NCBI GenBank assembly: GCA_035293565.1
Contig: DATGMP010000036.1
Location: 44,393 to 108,392 of the forward strand
Length of the DNA: 64,000 nt
DNA from: DATGMP01 sp035293565
GTDB lineage: Bacteria; Pseudomonadota; Alphaproteobacteria; BOG-932; Roseiterribacteraceae
Direction: 5' to 3'
The notes beneath the pieces are model-generated. The model was not told the DNA's origin and did no database searches. It was given only the letters and a program-made list of their open reading frames with translations. The position numbers and the translations under genes were made by a program. How positions within the stretch are numbered: the first letter of the stretch is position 1; each line of letters opens with the position of its first letter. Below are positions 25,346-33,470 of the stretch, piece after piece.

Positions 25346-26143
25346 ATGACGATCGTCGAAGAACCTCTTTCGCGGGACGAAAACGGACTGGCCTCGGTCG
25401 ACCTCGTGCTGAGCCTGATCGAGCTGCTCGCCGGCTCCGCCCGGCCGCGCGCCATGTCGGACATCGCGCGGGAGATGGGGATTTCCAAGGCGCGGACGCA
25501 TCGGCATCTCCGCGCGCTGATGCAGCACGGCTATGTGCTGCAGGACCGTGACACCGAGCGCTACGAGATCGGAATCAAGCTGCTGGAGCTCGGCGAGGCA
25601 GTCCGGCACCGTTTCGACGTGCTGGGCGCGACGCGGCCCGAGATGGGGCGGCTCCGCGACGAGACCGGCCAGACGGTGACCGTCTCCGCCTTGGTCGAGG
25701 AAGCGGTCGTCATCCTGGAGCTGCTGCAGGGCAAGACGCTGGTCGAGTTCGGCGTTCGCCCCGGCGCCACGCTTGATTTCGCCGCTTCGGCGCATGGGAT
25801 GGTAGCGCTCGCCTTCGGATCGCCCTGTCTGTTGCAGCAGGTTCTGTCACGGCCGCTCAAGACCTACACGCCGGCGACCCTCACCGATCCTCTGGCGCTT
25901 AAGGCCCGTGTGGAGCAGGTGCGGCGGCAGGGCTGGGCGACCGCCGCCGATCAGCTGCTGGTCGGCGTCAACGCGCTGGCGGCGCCGGTCTTCGATTATC
26001 GCAATGAATGGCGAGGCACGATCGCGATCGTCGGATCGACTCACTTCATTCCGGCCGATCCCGCGCCGGAGCAGCTTCGCCAGGTGACGGAAGCCGCGGC
26101 GGAAGCATCCCGCCGCCTTGGACGGAGAATGGAAACGCCATGA
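25346..26143 (+). CDS. IclR-family transcriptional regulator
   Basis: A 265-residue regulator. The N-terminal winged helix (residues about 12-70) shows SARPRAMSDIAREMGISKAR followed by THRHLRALMQHGYVLQD, and a GAF-like effector domain fills the rest (VSALVEEAVVILELLQG, VNALAAPVFDYRNEWRGTIA). Members control aromatic and amide catabolism, acting as repressors or activators with small acids as effectors. It is divergent from the aldolase/dioxygenase pair and overlaps the downstream HyuA gene by four bases (ATGA), so it is part of the operon it probably controls. The dyad at 25315-25335 is the likely binding site and allows autoregulation. Confidence 0.92.
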   Translation: MTIVEEPLSRDENGLASVDLVLSLIELLAGSARPRAMSDIAREMGISKARTHRHLRALMQHGYVLQDRDTERYEIGIKLLELGEAVRHRFDVLGATRPEMGRLRDETGQTVTVSALVEEAVVILELLQGKTLVEFGVRPGATLDFAASAHGMVALAFGSPCLLQQVLSRPLKTYTPATLTDPLALKARVEQVRRQGWATAADQLLVGVNALAAPVFDYRNEWRGTIAIVGSTHFIPADPAPEQLRQVTEAAAEASRRLGRRMETP

Positions 26144-28221
26144 GCTACTCGCTTGCCGTCGATATCGGCGGAACCTTCACGGACGTCGTGCTGCGGCGCG
26201 ACGACGGATCGCTCACGACCGACAAGACTCTCACCACCCACCACGATCTGCTGGAAGGCTTCTTCCGCGCTGTCGATCAGGCGCTGAGCAAGCGCGCTAT
26301 CTCCGCGAAGGACGTCGACGGCGTCGTCGTGCATGCCACGACGGTGGTCACGAACGCGCTGATCGAGCGCAAGGGCCCGCCGACCGCGCTGGTCATCACC
26401 AAAGGCTTCGGCGATGTGCTCGCGATCCGCAACGAGCATCGCTACGATATGTACGATCCGCAGATCGAGTTCGCGCCGCCGCTGATCTCGCGCGAACTCA
26501 CCTTCGAGATCGACGAGCGCATTCTGGCCGACGGCACGGTCGAGAAGGATGTGGACCGCGCGGAAATCGAGGGGCTGGCGAAGGCGATGAAGGCGAAAGG
26601 CGTGGTTTCCGCCGCCATCTGCCTGATCAATGGCTTCCGTAATCCGACGAATGAGCAGGCGGTGGCGGCGATTCTGAAGAGTGCCGCGCCGGATATCTAT
26701 CTCTCGCTTTCTTCCTCGGTCGCGCCGCAGATCCGCGAATATCCGCGGGCTTCGACGACCGCCATCAATGCCTATACCGCGCCGATCACCGAGCCGTACC
26801 TGCACGGCCTGGCGGTGCGGCTCGCCGAGCGTCGGGTCCCCAACAATGCGCTCATCATGCTGAGCTCGGGCGGTATCATCGGGGCGGAGGTCGCGGCCCG
26901 CAATCCGGTCCGAATGATCGAAAGCGGCCCGGCGGCCGGCGCGCTCGCAGCGACCTATTACGCCGAGCGGCTCGGGCTCGACCGGCTGCTCTCCTTCGAC
27001 ATGGGCGGCACGACTGCCAAGGCATGCCTGATTGAAGATCGCAAGCCCCTGGTCGCAAGCAGCTTCGAAGTCGACCGCATCTACCGCTTCCGCGAAGGCA
27101 GCGGGATGCCGCTGACCATTCCTTCGATCGACATGATCGAGATCGGCGCCGGCGGCGGCAGCATCGCGAGCGTCGATAATCTGGGCCTGCTCAAGGTTGG
27201 GCCGCAGAGCGCGGGATCGGATCCCGGTCCGGCCTGCTACGGGCGCGGCGGCACCGAGCCCACCGTCACGGACGCCGACCTGGCGCTGGGCTTGCTCGAC
27301 GCCGACAATTTCCTCGGCGGCGACATGAGGCTCGATCTGCCCGCGGCTCAAACCGCCATCCGGAAGCTGGGCGAGCGGCTCGGCACCGACATGGCGACGA
27401 CGGCGCGCGGCATCTATCGCGTGGTGGCCGAGACCATGGCGGCCGCGGCGCGGACCCATGCGACGGATCGCGGAGTCGATCACCGTGGACTGCCCCTCTT
27501 GGCTTTCGGTGGCGCCGGCCCGGTGCATGCCTGCGCGGTGGGCGCGCTCTTGGAAAGCACGTCGGTGATTTTTCCGCCGCAGGCAAGCGTGCTTTCCGCT
27601 TTCGGTACGCTCGTGACGGCGGTGCGCTTCGATATGGTCCGCAGCGCGCCCGGCATGCTCGACAAACTCGATTGGAAAGATGTCGACCGCCTCCTGAACG
27701 AGATGATTGGAGAAGGGAGCGCGGCGCTGGCCGAAGCCGGGTGCGATCCCAAATCGGTGCGCCTCATCTTCGGGGCCGATATGCGCTATTTCGGCCAGCA
27801 GAACGAGGTGACGATCACCTTCGACCATGATCCGCGCGAAGGCCGCGACATTCCCATGATCCGGCGGGTCTTCGAGGCGGCTTATCTGGCGCAATATGGC
27901 GTCAACCCCTCGCACGTTCCGATCGAGATCGTCTCCTGGCGCCTTACGGTGCGCGGACCGGATATCTCGGTCGAGCATCGCGACGATCTGCCGACCGTTT
28001 CCGGTGCGCCCAAATCCAAGCGGCCGGTCGCGCTCTGGCCTGACTCGGCCGCGGCCGACGTCTATGATCGCGCAAGCCTCGCGGCCGGTCAGAAGATCCA
28101 GGGGCCCGCGATTATCGAGGAGCGCGAGACCACGATCGTCATTCTGCCCGAATGGGATGCGGTCGTGGATTCCATCGGTTGCGTTGTGGCCCAACGTAGG
28201 AATTTGGGGCGGAGGAGCTGA
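26140..28221 (+). CDS. Hydantoinase/oxoprolinase family protein, subunit A (HyuA)
   Basis: A 693-residue ATP-binding subunit of the hydantoinase/5-oxoprolinase/acetone-carboxylase superfamily. The actin-like phosphate loop is at the N-terminus (AVDIGGTFTDVVLRRDDGS), with LLSFDMGGTTAKACLIEDRK in the middle, an EIGAGGGSIASVD loop, and LLAFGGAGPVHACAVG near the C-terminal third. Members open cyclic amides (hydantoins, 5-oxoproline, caprolactam) with ATP or carboxylate ketones. Start ATG 26140 overlaps the iclR stop; an earlier in-frame start at 26008 lies inside iclR. HyuB follows after two bases. The substrate is probably a lactam- or imide-like ring, given the other amide hydrolases nearby. 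Confidence 0.92.
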   Translation: MSYSLAVDIGGTFTDVVLRRDDGSLTTDKTLTTHHDLLEGFFRAVDQALSKRAISAKDVDGVVVHATTVVTNALIERKGPPTALVITKGFGDVLAIRNEHRYDMYDPQIEFAPPLISRELTFEIDERILADGTVEKDVDRAEIEGLAKAMKAKGVVSAAICLINGFRNPTNEQAVAAILKSAAPDIYLSLSSSVAPQIREYPRASTTAINAYTAPITEPYLHGLAVRLAERRVPNNALIMLSSGGIIGAEVAARNPVRMIESGPAAGALAATYYAERLGLDRLLSFDMGGTTAKACLIEDRKPLVASSFEVDRIYRFREGSGMPLTIPSIDMIEIGAGGGSIASVDNLGLLKVGPQSAGSDPGPACYGRGGTEPTVTDADLALGLLDADNFLGGDMRLDLPAAQTAIRKLGERLGTDMATTARGIYRVVAETMAAAARTHATDRGVDHRGLPLLAFGGAGPVHACAVGALLESTSVIFPPQASVLSAFGTLVTAVRFDMVRSAPGMLDKLDWKDVDRLLNEMIGEGSAALAEAGCDPKSVRLIFGADMRYFGQQNEVTITFDHDPREGRDIPMIRRVFEAAYLAQYGVNPSHVPIEIVSWRLTVRGPDISVEHRDDLPTVSGAPKSKRPVALWPDSAAADVYDRASLAAGQKIQGPAIIEERETTIVILPEWDAVVDSIGCVVAQRRNLGRRS

Positions 28222-28223
28222 AG

Positions 28224-29786
28224 ATGGCCCAGAAGAAGATGGACGGCATCGAGCTCGAGATTCTGTGGTCGAATCTGATCAGCATCGTCAGCGAGCAAGC
28301 CAAGGCGCTTCAGCGGATCGCCTTCAGCCCGATCGTGCGCGAGGCCGGGGACCTCGCCAGCGCCCTGTTCGACGCGCGGGGCCGCATGGTGGCTCAGGCC
28401 AATACCGGCACGCCCGGCCACATCAACTCGCTGGCGGCGGCCGGCGGCGCGCTGGCCAAGCATTTCCAAGGCAAGCTCGTTCCGGGCGACATCGTGATCA
28501 CCAATGATCCCTGGATGTCGGCCGGGCATTTCTTCGATATCACCGTCTTCTGCCCGATCTTCTGGGACGAGCGCCTGATCGGCTATATCGGCTCGACCAT
28601 CCACCATACCGACATCGGCGGTTACGGCATCGGCGCCGGCGCGCGCGACGTGCATGAGGAGGGGCTGTGGATTCCGCCTTCGAAGCTCTACGAGAAGGGC
28701 GAACCCAACGCGCTCCTTCACGACATCATTCGTCACAACGTCCGCACGCCTGACCATGTGTTCGGCGATCTTGCCGCGCAGGTGTCGAGCGGCCGCGCCG
28801 GCGGCGAGCGGCTGATCGCGCTTTGCAAGCGCGAAGGCATTCCGGACATCGAGCAACTGTCCGACGAGATCATCGCCCGCTCGGAGAACGCGACGCGGCA
28901 GGCGATCCGCGCGCTTCCGGCGGGAACCTGGCACGGCCACAGCCGCTTCGACGTACCGGGCGGCACCTTCATCGACCTGAACGCCGCGGTGACGATCGAC
29001 AATGTCGCCGGCGACGTAACCATCGACTTTACCGGCAGCTCGGGCGCCTCGCCGATCGGGATCAATGTGGTGATGAACTACACCCATGCCTATTCGACTT
29101 TCGCGATCCGTAGCTGCCTCAATCCCGAGCTGCCGAACAATCACGGCTCGCTCGCGCCCATCAAGGTGACGGCGCCCAAAGGCTCGATCGTCAACGCGGC
29201 CTACCCGTCGCCGGTCAATGCCCGCCATGTCGTCGGCATGTTCGTGCCGATGCCAATCCTGAAGGCCCTGCACCAGGTGATCCCGGATCGCGTGCTGGCC
29301 GAAGGCTCGGGCGCGGTCTGGACCGTTCAGATTCAGGGCAAGCGCGCCAACGGCACCGCGTTCACCTCGTCGATGTTCAACTATTCAGGCGGCATGGGCG
29401 CGCGGGCGACCAAGCCGGGGCCCAGCGCCACCTGCTATCCGACAGGCGTCGCGGCGGTGCCGGTCGAGATTCTCGAGGCGGCGATGCCGATCGTGTTCGA
29501 CCGACGGGAGCTTCGCCTGGGATCCGGCGGCAAGGGCCGCTCCCGGGGCGGCGACGGCCAGATCATCGAGTTCCATATGAACACGCGCGAGCCCTGGCTC
29601 TTGAACGCAGTGCCGAGCCGCCTCGATCGCGGCCCGGAAGGGCTGGATGGCGGTGAGGCGGGCGCCGGCGGGCGTTTCCTGGTCAACGGCAAGTCGATCT
29701 CGGAGGCCCGCAAAATCACGATGCAGCCTGACGATGTCGTGCTGCTGGAGACGCCGGGCGGCGGCGGCTACGGCGCGCCGGGCTGA
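28224..29786 (+). CDS. Hydantoinase B/oxoprolinase family protein, subunit B (HyuB)
   Basis: A 520-residue partner subunit to HyuA. Family landmarks are DGIELEILWSNLISIVSEQA, IVREAGDLASALFDARGRMV, GDIVITNDPWMSAGH, FWDERLIGYIGSTIHHTDIGG, and the glycine-rich end SGGKGRSRGGDGQIIEF with LLETPGGGGYG. GGAGG sits across the HyuA stop, two bases before the start, so the two subunits are translationally coupled. The HyuA-HyuB heteromer would carry out ATP-dependent ring opening. The following genes (cupin, VOC, flavin reductase, methyltransferase) are closely spaced and probably in the same operon. Confidence 0.92.
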   Translation: MAQKKMDGIELEILWSNLISIVSEQAKALQRIAFSPIVREAGDLASALFDARGRMVAQANTGTPGHINSLAAAGGALAKHFQGKLVPGDIVITNDPWMSAGHFFDITVFCPIFWDERLIGYIGSTIHHTDIGGYGIGAGARDVHEEGLWIPPSKLYEKGEPNALLHDIIRHNVRTPDHVFGDLAAQVSSGRAGGERLIALCKREGIPDIEQLSDEIIARSENATRQAIRALPAGTWHGHSRFDVPGGTFIDLNAAVTIDNVAGDVTIDFTGSSGASPIGINVVMNYTHAYSTFAIRSCLNPELPNNHGSLAPIKVTAPKGSIVNAAYPSPVNARHVVGMFVPMPILKALHQVIPDRVLAEGSGAVWTVQIQGKRANGTAFTSSMFNYSGGMGARATKPGPSATCYPTGVAAVPVEILEAAMPIVFDRRELRLGSGGKGRSRGGDGQIIEFHMNTREPWLLNAVPSRLDRGPEGLDGGEAGAGGRFLVNGKSISEARKITMQPDDVVLLETPGGGGYGAPG

Positions 29787-29804
29787 TGCGATAGGGGAAG
29801 GACA

Positions 29805-30140
29805 ATGAGCATTCATTCGATCGACTGGAGCAAGATTCCCTGGGAGCCGGTGCGCGCCGGCGTCGAGCGCAAGGCCTTCTCGGGCTCGGGCGCGACCGTC
29901 GCGCTCAACCGTCTGATGCCGGGGCACGAACCCCGACCGCACAGCCATCCGCACGAGCAGATCGCCTATGTCATCGCCGGCAAAATCGATTTCCATATCG
30001 GCGACGATGTCGTGACGCTCGGCCCGGGCGGCGTGCTCGTCATTCCACCCAACGCGCTGCATTGGGGCGTCGTCGTCGGCGACGAGCCTGTGTTGAATCT
30101 CGACGTTTTCACGCCGAAACGCGAAGAATACGCGTCCTGA
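29805..30140 (+). CDS. Small cupin-domain protein
   Basis: A 111-residue single-domain cupin. Motif 1 is PHSHPHEQIAYVIAGKIDFH (three metal-binding His/Glu) and motif 2 is PPNALHWGVVVGD. The metal site looks complete. Small cupins like this act as isomerases, decarboxylases, lyases or dioxygenases, or as binding proteins; nothing here picks one. GGGAAGG precedes the start, 18 bases after hyuB, so it belongs to the IclR-headed operon. Confidence 0.85.
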   Translation: MSIHSIDWSKIPWEPVRAGVERKAFSGSGATVALNRLMPGHEPRPHSHPHEQIAYVIAGKIDFHIGDDVVTLGPGGVLVIPPNALHWGVVVGDEPVLNLDVFTPKREEYAS

Positions 30141-30193
30141 GCGGGCGCGCTTTCGCTCTCAAACACGAACTTTAGGAAGGAAAGGAAACTCTC

Positions 30194-30688
30194 ATGGCCG
30201 GACCGAACACGCTTATTTTCGTCGACCTCGCCTCCGATGATCCGGCAGCCGCCGGCAAATTCTATGAAGAGGTGTTCGGCTGGCGTAACGATCACCGTCC
30301 GACCGGCGTCTATCATCGCATGGTGCCGGGCGGGAACTTCAAGAACCCGGACGGCTCCGACAGCGAGATCGGTAATCTGCATGTCGGCATCTTCGGCGCC
30401 AAGAATGTCCGCCCGCATCCCAATCCGGAAGGCGTGGAGCCGCGCAATTTGGCGCGGAACAGCGGCCGCAAGCCGCGCGTCTGGATCCTGGTCGGCGACG
30501 GACAGTCGCACGAGGAGATTCTGAAGCGCGCCACCGACCGCGGCGCCAAGATCCTGTGGAAGGATCACTATTGGAAGGAGTTCAACGGTTTCAACCACGC
30601 CTTCGAGGATCCCTGGGGCAATGAGATCATCCTGTGGGTCAAGGGCGGCCCGGAGCCGAAGATTCCGGCGAACTACACCCGCGAATAG
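30194..30688 (+). CDS. VOC-family protein (glyoxalase/bleomycin-resistance/dioxygenase fold)
   Basis: A 164-residue intact VOC protein: TLIFVDLASDDPAAAGKFYE followed by EVFGW is the first paired beta-alpha-beta unit, and FEDPWGNEIILW is the usual closing strand carrying a metal-ligand Glu. It could be a lyase, isomerase, dioxygenase or resistance protein. AGGAAAGGAA precedes ATG 30194. It is the only intact VOC gene in the window; two other VOC genes (19915-20070 and 33170-33404) are remnants. In the operon it sits between a cupin and a flavin reductase. Confidence 0.87.
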   Translation: MAGPNTLIFVDLASDDPAAAGKFYEEVFGWRNDHRPTGVYHRMVPGGNFKNPDGSDSEIGNLHVGIFGAKNVRPHPNPEGVEPRNLARNSGRKPRVWILVGDGQSHEEILKRATDRGAKILWKDHYWKEFNGFNHAFEDPWGNEIILWVKGGPEPKIPANYTRE

Positions 30689-30691
30689 CCG

Positions 30692-31177
30692 ATGACCGGC
30701 AAGGTCATCGACCCGAAGAGCTTCTGGCGGGCCATCGGCGTGCGCGCGATCGGGGCGGCGGTGGTCGCCGCCTCCGACGCCAATGGCCCGGCCGGATTCC
30801 TGGCGCTCTCGGCAACTCATCTGACGGCCGATCCGCCGACCATGATGGTGTCGGTCGACAAACGCACCTCGGCGCTGGCGACCATCAGGAATGCCGGCCA
30901 TTTCGCGATCAGCTATCTGCCGAAGGGGAGCGAGGCGCTCGCCGCCTCCTTCGGCGGCAGCGGTCCGCTGAAGGGCGCCGACCGGTTCGAAGCCGGCAAA
31001 TGGATCACGCTCACGACCGGCGCGCCGGTCTATGCCGACGGGGTGGGCGCGCTCGACTGCAGGCTCGAGGAAATCATCGAGCGTGGCGGCGCGGTGATCG
31101 CCATCGGGCGATTGGTGGACTATACGTCCAACGCCGACCGCGAGCCGATGATCAGCTTCCGCGGAGGATATCGCTAA
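30692..31177 (+). CDS. Flavin reductase-like, FMN-binding split-barrel protein
   Basis: A 161-residue protein of the flavin-reductase (HpaC/RutF) fold. GFLALSATHLTADPPTMMVS then VDKRTSALATIRNAGHFAIS and the SEALAASFGG turn are family landmarks for FMN/FAD and NAD(P)H binding. It would supply reduced flavin to a two-component monooxygenase. The only flavin monooxygenase in the window that needs it is the RutA-like enzyme at 16020-17162, so a trans partnership is plausible. The start is three bases after the VOC gene stop. A heteroflavin monooxygenase outside the window could equally be its partner. Confidence 0.83.
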   Translation: MTGKVIDPKSFWRAIGVRAIGAAVVAASDANGPAGFLALSATHLTADPPTMMVSVDKRTSALATIRNAGHFAISYLPKGSEALAASFGGSGPLKGADRFEAGKWITLTTGAPVYADGVGALDCRLEEIIERGGAVIAIGRLVDYTSNADREPMISFRGGYR

Positions 31178-31193
31178 CCGAAAGGGACTCCCC

Positions 31194-32195
31194 ATGTCCG
31201 ATCATCCGACCCCCGACCGCATCATGGCGGTCTTCTCCGCCTTCCAGGGCACGCAGACCTTGAAGGGCGCGATCGAGCTCGGGATCTTCACCGAGATCGC
31301 CGCGGGGTTCGACACGGCGACCAAGCTGGCTGAGCGCTGCAAGGTGGATGAGCATGGAGTCGCGACCCTTTGCGACGCGCTCACGGTGATGGGCTTTCTC
31401 GAAAAGCACGCCGGCGTTTATCGACCAGCGCCGGATGCCGCCTTCTATCTCGACAAACGCTCGCCGGCCTATGTGGGCGGCATGGCCGAGTTCCTGCTGG
31501 CGCCGGAACTCGTCGCCGAATGGAACGATGTGGCGGGCGCGGTGCGCCGGGGCGGGGCGGAAGGTCTTGCCAACACTGCGCCCGAGCATCCGCTCTGGGT
31601 TGCCTTCGCGCGCGGCATGGCGCCCTTCGCCGCCGCAACGGCCAAGATGATCGCCGGGATCATCATGAAGGACGGCGCGCCCAAGAAGGTGCTCGACATT
31701 GCCGCCGGACACGGTCTCTACGGTATTGAAATCGCCAAGGCCGCGCCAGATGCGCAGATCGTCGCGCTCGACTGGCCGAAGGTGCTCGACGTGGCGCGGG
31801 AGAATGTGAAGGCCGCGGGGCTCGAGAGCCGCTGGTCGACGCGCGGCGGCAGCGCCTTCGACCTACCGTTCGGCGAGGGCTACGACCTGGTGCTGATGAC
31901 CAACTTCCTCCACCATTTCGACGCTGCCACGTGCGAGGGGCTGCTGCGCAAGACTTATGCGGCGTTGGCACCCGGCGGCCGGGTCGCGACACTGGAATTC
32001 GTTCCGAACGAGGACGGCGTCTCGCCGCCTTTCGCGGCCATGTTCGGCATGGTGATGCTGACGTCCACTCCCAAAGGCCGCGCCTACCGCTACAGCGAGC
32101 TAGAAGCCGTCCACCGCGCCGCCGGCTTCACTGATTGCCGGCTGCTCGAATTGCCGCCGACGCCGCAACGGCTGGTGCTGGCGCGGAAATTGTAG
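31194..32195 (+). CDS. SAM-dependent methyltransferase with winged-helix dimerisation domain
   Basis: A 333-residue O-methyltransferase of the plant-COMT/acetylserotonin type. The N-terminal dimerisation helix (TLKGAIELGIFTEIAAGFDT then KLAERC) is followed by the SAM pocket VLDIAAGHGLYGIEIAKAAP and LVLMTNFLHHFDAATCEGLL. These enzymes methylate a hydroxyl (sometimes amine or carbon) on an aromatic or polyketide-like molecule. A biosynthetic-type methyltransferase at the end of a catabolic operon is uncommon; it may detoxify or protect an intermediate. AAGGGA lies upstream. Its stop codon TAG (32193-32195) is part of an intergenic palindromic repeat. Confidence 0.88.
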   Translation: MSDHPTPDRIMAVFSAFQGTQTLKGAIELGIFTEIAAGFDTATKLAERCKVDEHGVATLCDALTVMGFLEKHAGVYRPAPDAAFYLDKRSPAYVGGMAEFLLAPELVAEWNDVAGAVRRGGAEGLANTAPEHPLWVAFARGMAPFAAATAKMIAGIIMKDGAPKKVLDIAAGHGLYGIEIAKAAPDAQIVALDWPKVLDVARENVKAAGLESRWSTRGGSAFDLPFGEGYDLVLMTNFLHHFDAATCEGLLRKTYAALAPGGRVATLEFVPNEDGVSPPFAAMFGMVMLTSTPKGRAYRYSELEAVHRAAGFTDCRLLELPPTPQRLVLARKL

Positions 32196-32257
32196 GAAGA
32201 GTTGAGCGCAGCGGAACCCACCGAACCGGCGGCATCGCTTCGCTCCACCCGCCCTAC
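32192..32257. repeat. GTAGG...CCTAC intergenic palindromic repeat element
   Basis: The element begins GTAGG, continues GTTGAGCGCAGCGGAACCCACC and ends CGCTTCGCTCCACCCGCCCTAC. The two arms are degenerate copies of a motif in inverted orientation, of the kind widely scattered between genes of alphaproteobacteria. Its left end supplies the TAG stop of the methyltransferase gene. The remaining bases up to 32308 hold only the ribosome-binding site of the next gene. Confidence 0.55.
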
Positions 32258-32308
32258 CGCTCTTTGGGAGGCCGTGCTATCCCCACCCAGCAGACCAGGG
32301 GGCAGAGG

Positions 32309-33160
32309 ATGACGACCAAGGACGTGCTGGGCGGCGGCGTGGCGGTGATCACGGGTGCCGCGAGCGGGATCGGCGAGGGGTTGGCGCGCGTCGCCGCGGA
32401 GCTCGGGATGAAGCTCGTGCTGGCCGACATCGCGGCGGACCGGCTGAAGAACGTGGCTGACGAGATTGCCGCCGGCGGCGCGGATGTACTCCCCGTGCCG
32501 ACTGACGTGTCCGATGCTTCGGCGCTCGACCGCCTGGCCGATGCGACCTATGAGCGGTTCGGCGAAGTTAGGCTCCTTGTCAACAATGCCGGTATCGAGA
32601 TGCTGGGCCTCACTTGGGAGCTTACCGCCCAGCAATGGAATAAGATGCTGGGGATCAATGTGCTGGGCGTGATCCACGGCGTACGCGCCTTCGGCGGACG
32701 CATGGTGGCGGCGGGCAGGCCCGCCTTCATTTCAAATGTCGCTTCGGTCGGCGGGCTTTCCATCATGCCGGTCCAGACGCCCTACATCGTGACCAAGCAT
32801 GCCGTGCTGGCCTTCAGCGAATGCTTGGCGCTGGAAATGGAGGTGCAGAAGGCGCCGATCACAGTGTCGGCCGTGCTGCCAGGTCCGGTCGCGACGCGGA
32901 TCTTCCAGGACGCGCCGGCCGGTTCGAACCCGAAATCGGTGGATCATCATCGCGCGGTGATGGATCAGATGATCACGCAGCACGGCATGACCGGGGTCGA
33001 AGCCGGGAAGCTGATCCTGGATCAGATCGCGGCGGGCGAGTTCTGGGTGAGCCCGCATCCGGAAATGATGCGCGAGGCCGCGGCGCGCCGTTCGGCGCAT
33101 CTCGCAGAGCTGACGCGGCCGGCACTGGCACCGGGGGCGGAGAGGCTGCTCGGCCACTGA
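32309..33160 (+). CDS. Short-chain dehydrogenase/reductase, second copy
   Basis: A 283-residue classical SDR: cofactor motif ITGAASGIGEGLARVAAELG, acidic D in LVLADIAADRL (NAD preference likely), NNAGIEML, and the active site S in SNVASVGG with YIVTKHAVL. Start ATG 32309 follows GGGGGCAGAGG; the longer in-frame version from 32135 runs back through the methyltransferase gene and the repeat. It differs clearly from the SDR at 10829. It may be separated from the upstream operon by the repeat element and so have its own promoter. It would oxidise or reduce a hydroxyl or ketone in the pathway. Confidence 0.9.
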   Translation: MTTKDVLGGGVAVITGAASGIGEGLARVAAELGMKLVLADIAADRLKNVADEIAAGGADVLPVPTDVSDASALDRLADATYERFGEVRLLVNNAGIEMLGLTWELTAQQWNKMLGINVLGVIHGVRAFGGRMVAAGRPAFISNVASVGGLSIMPVQTPYIVTKHAVLAFSECLALEMEVQKAPITVSAVLPGPVATRIFQDAPAGSNPKSVDHHRAVMDQMITQHGMTGVEAGKLILDQIAAGEFWVSPHPEMMREAAARRSAHLAELTRPALAPGAERLLGH

Positions 33161-33169
33161 CCGCCGAGG

Positions 33170-33404
33170 TTATTTCGCGAAGATCGTCCGCTCGTCGCGG
33201 AAGGCCTTGAATTCGAGCGCGTGCTGGGATCGAGAAAGAAGAGGGTGGCTTGCTCGCCGACCTCGCCTCGCCCTTGAAGCGGACATGGGGTTCGATCACG
33301 AACCGTACGTCGGCGGCCTTGAGGCGCGCCGCCAAATCCTCCCAATCCGGCCAATCGAGAATGAGCCCGAAATGGCGAAACCAGTCCTTGGCTTGAGCGT
33401 CGGA
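33170..33404 (-). pseudogene. Decayed VOC-family gene, C-terminal part with frameshifts
   Basis: Read on the minus strand, three frames in succession give one coherent VOC domain: DAQAKDWFRHFGLILDWPDW, EDLAARLKAADVRFVIEPHV and RFKGE in one frame; GEVGEQATLFFLDPS in the next; then HALEFKAFRDERTIFAK and a stop in the third. At least two frameshifts are therefore needed, and an in-frame TGA lies at 33405-33407 just before the homology begins, so the 5' part is missing. The whole 310-base gap between the SDR and the next amidohydrolase is accounted for by this remnant plus the amidohydrolase promoter. Confidence 0.8.
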
Positions 33405-33470
33405 TCAGCGCTATCCTCTAAAAGATAACAAGCAAGAAAGCCGACATCCCGAAGCCGAGGAGTCGTTCGC

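Noticed and set aside
26041..28194. A 717-codon open frame on the minus strand
   Set aside because: Antisense to hyuA, which has clear motifs throughout; the reverse frame shows no family features.
19915..33404. The two VOC remnants as halves of one split gene
   Set aside because: The N-terminal fragment (19915-20070) and the C-terminal fragment (33170-33404) resemble different VOC subfamilies and lie on opposite strands 13 kb apart.
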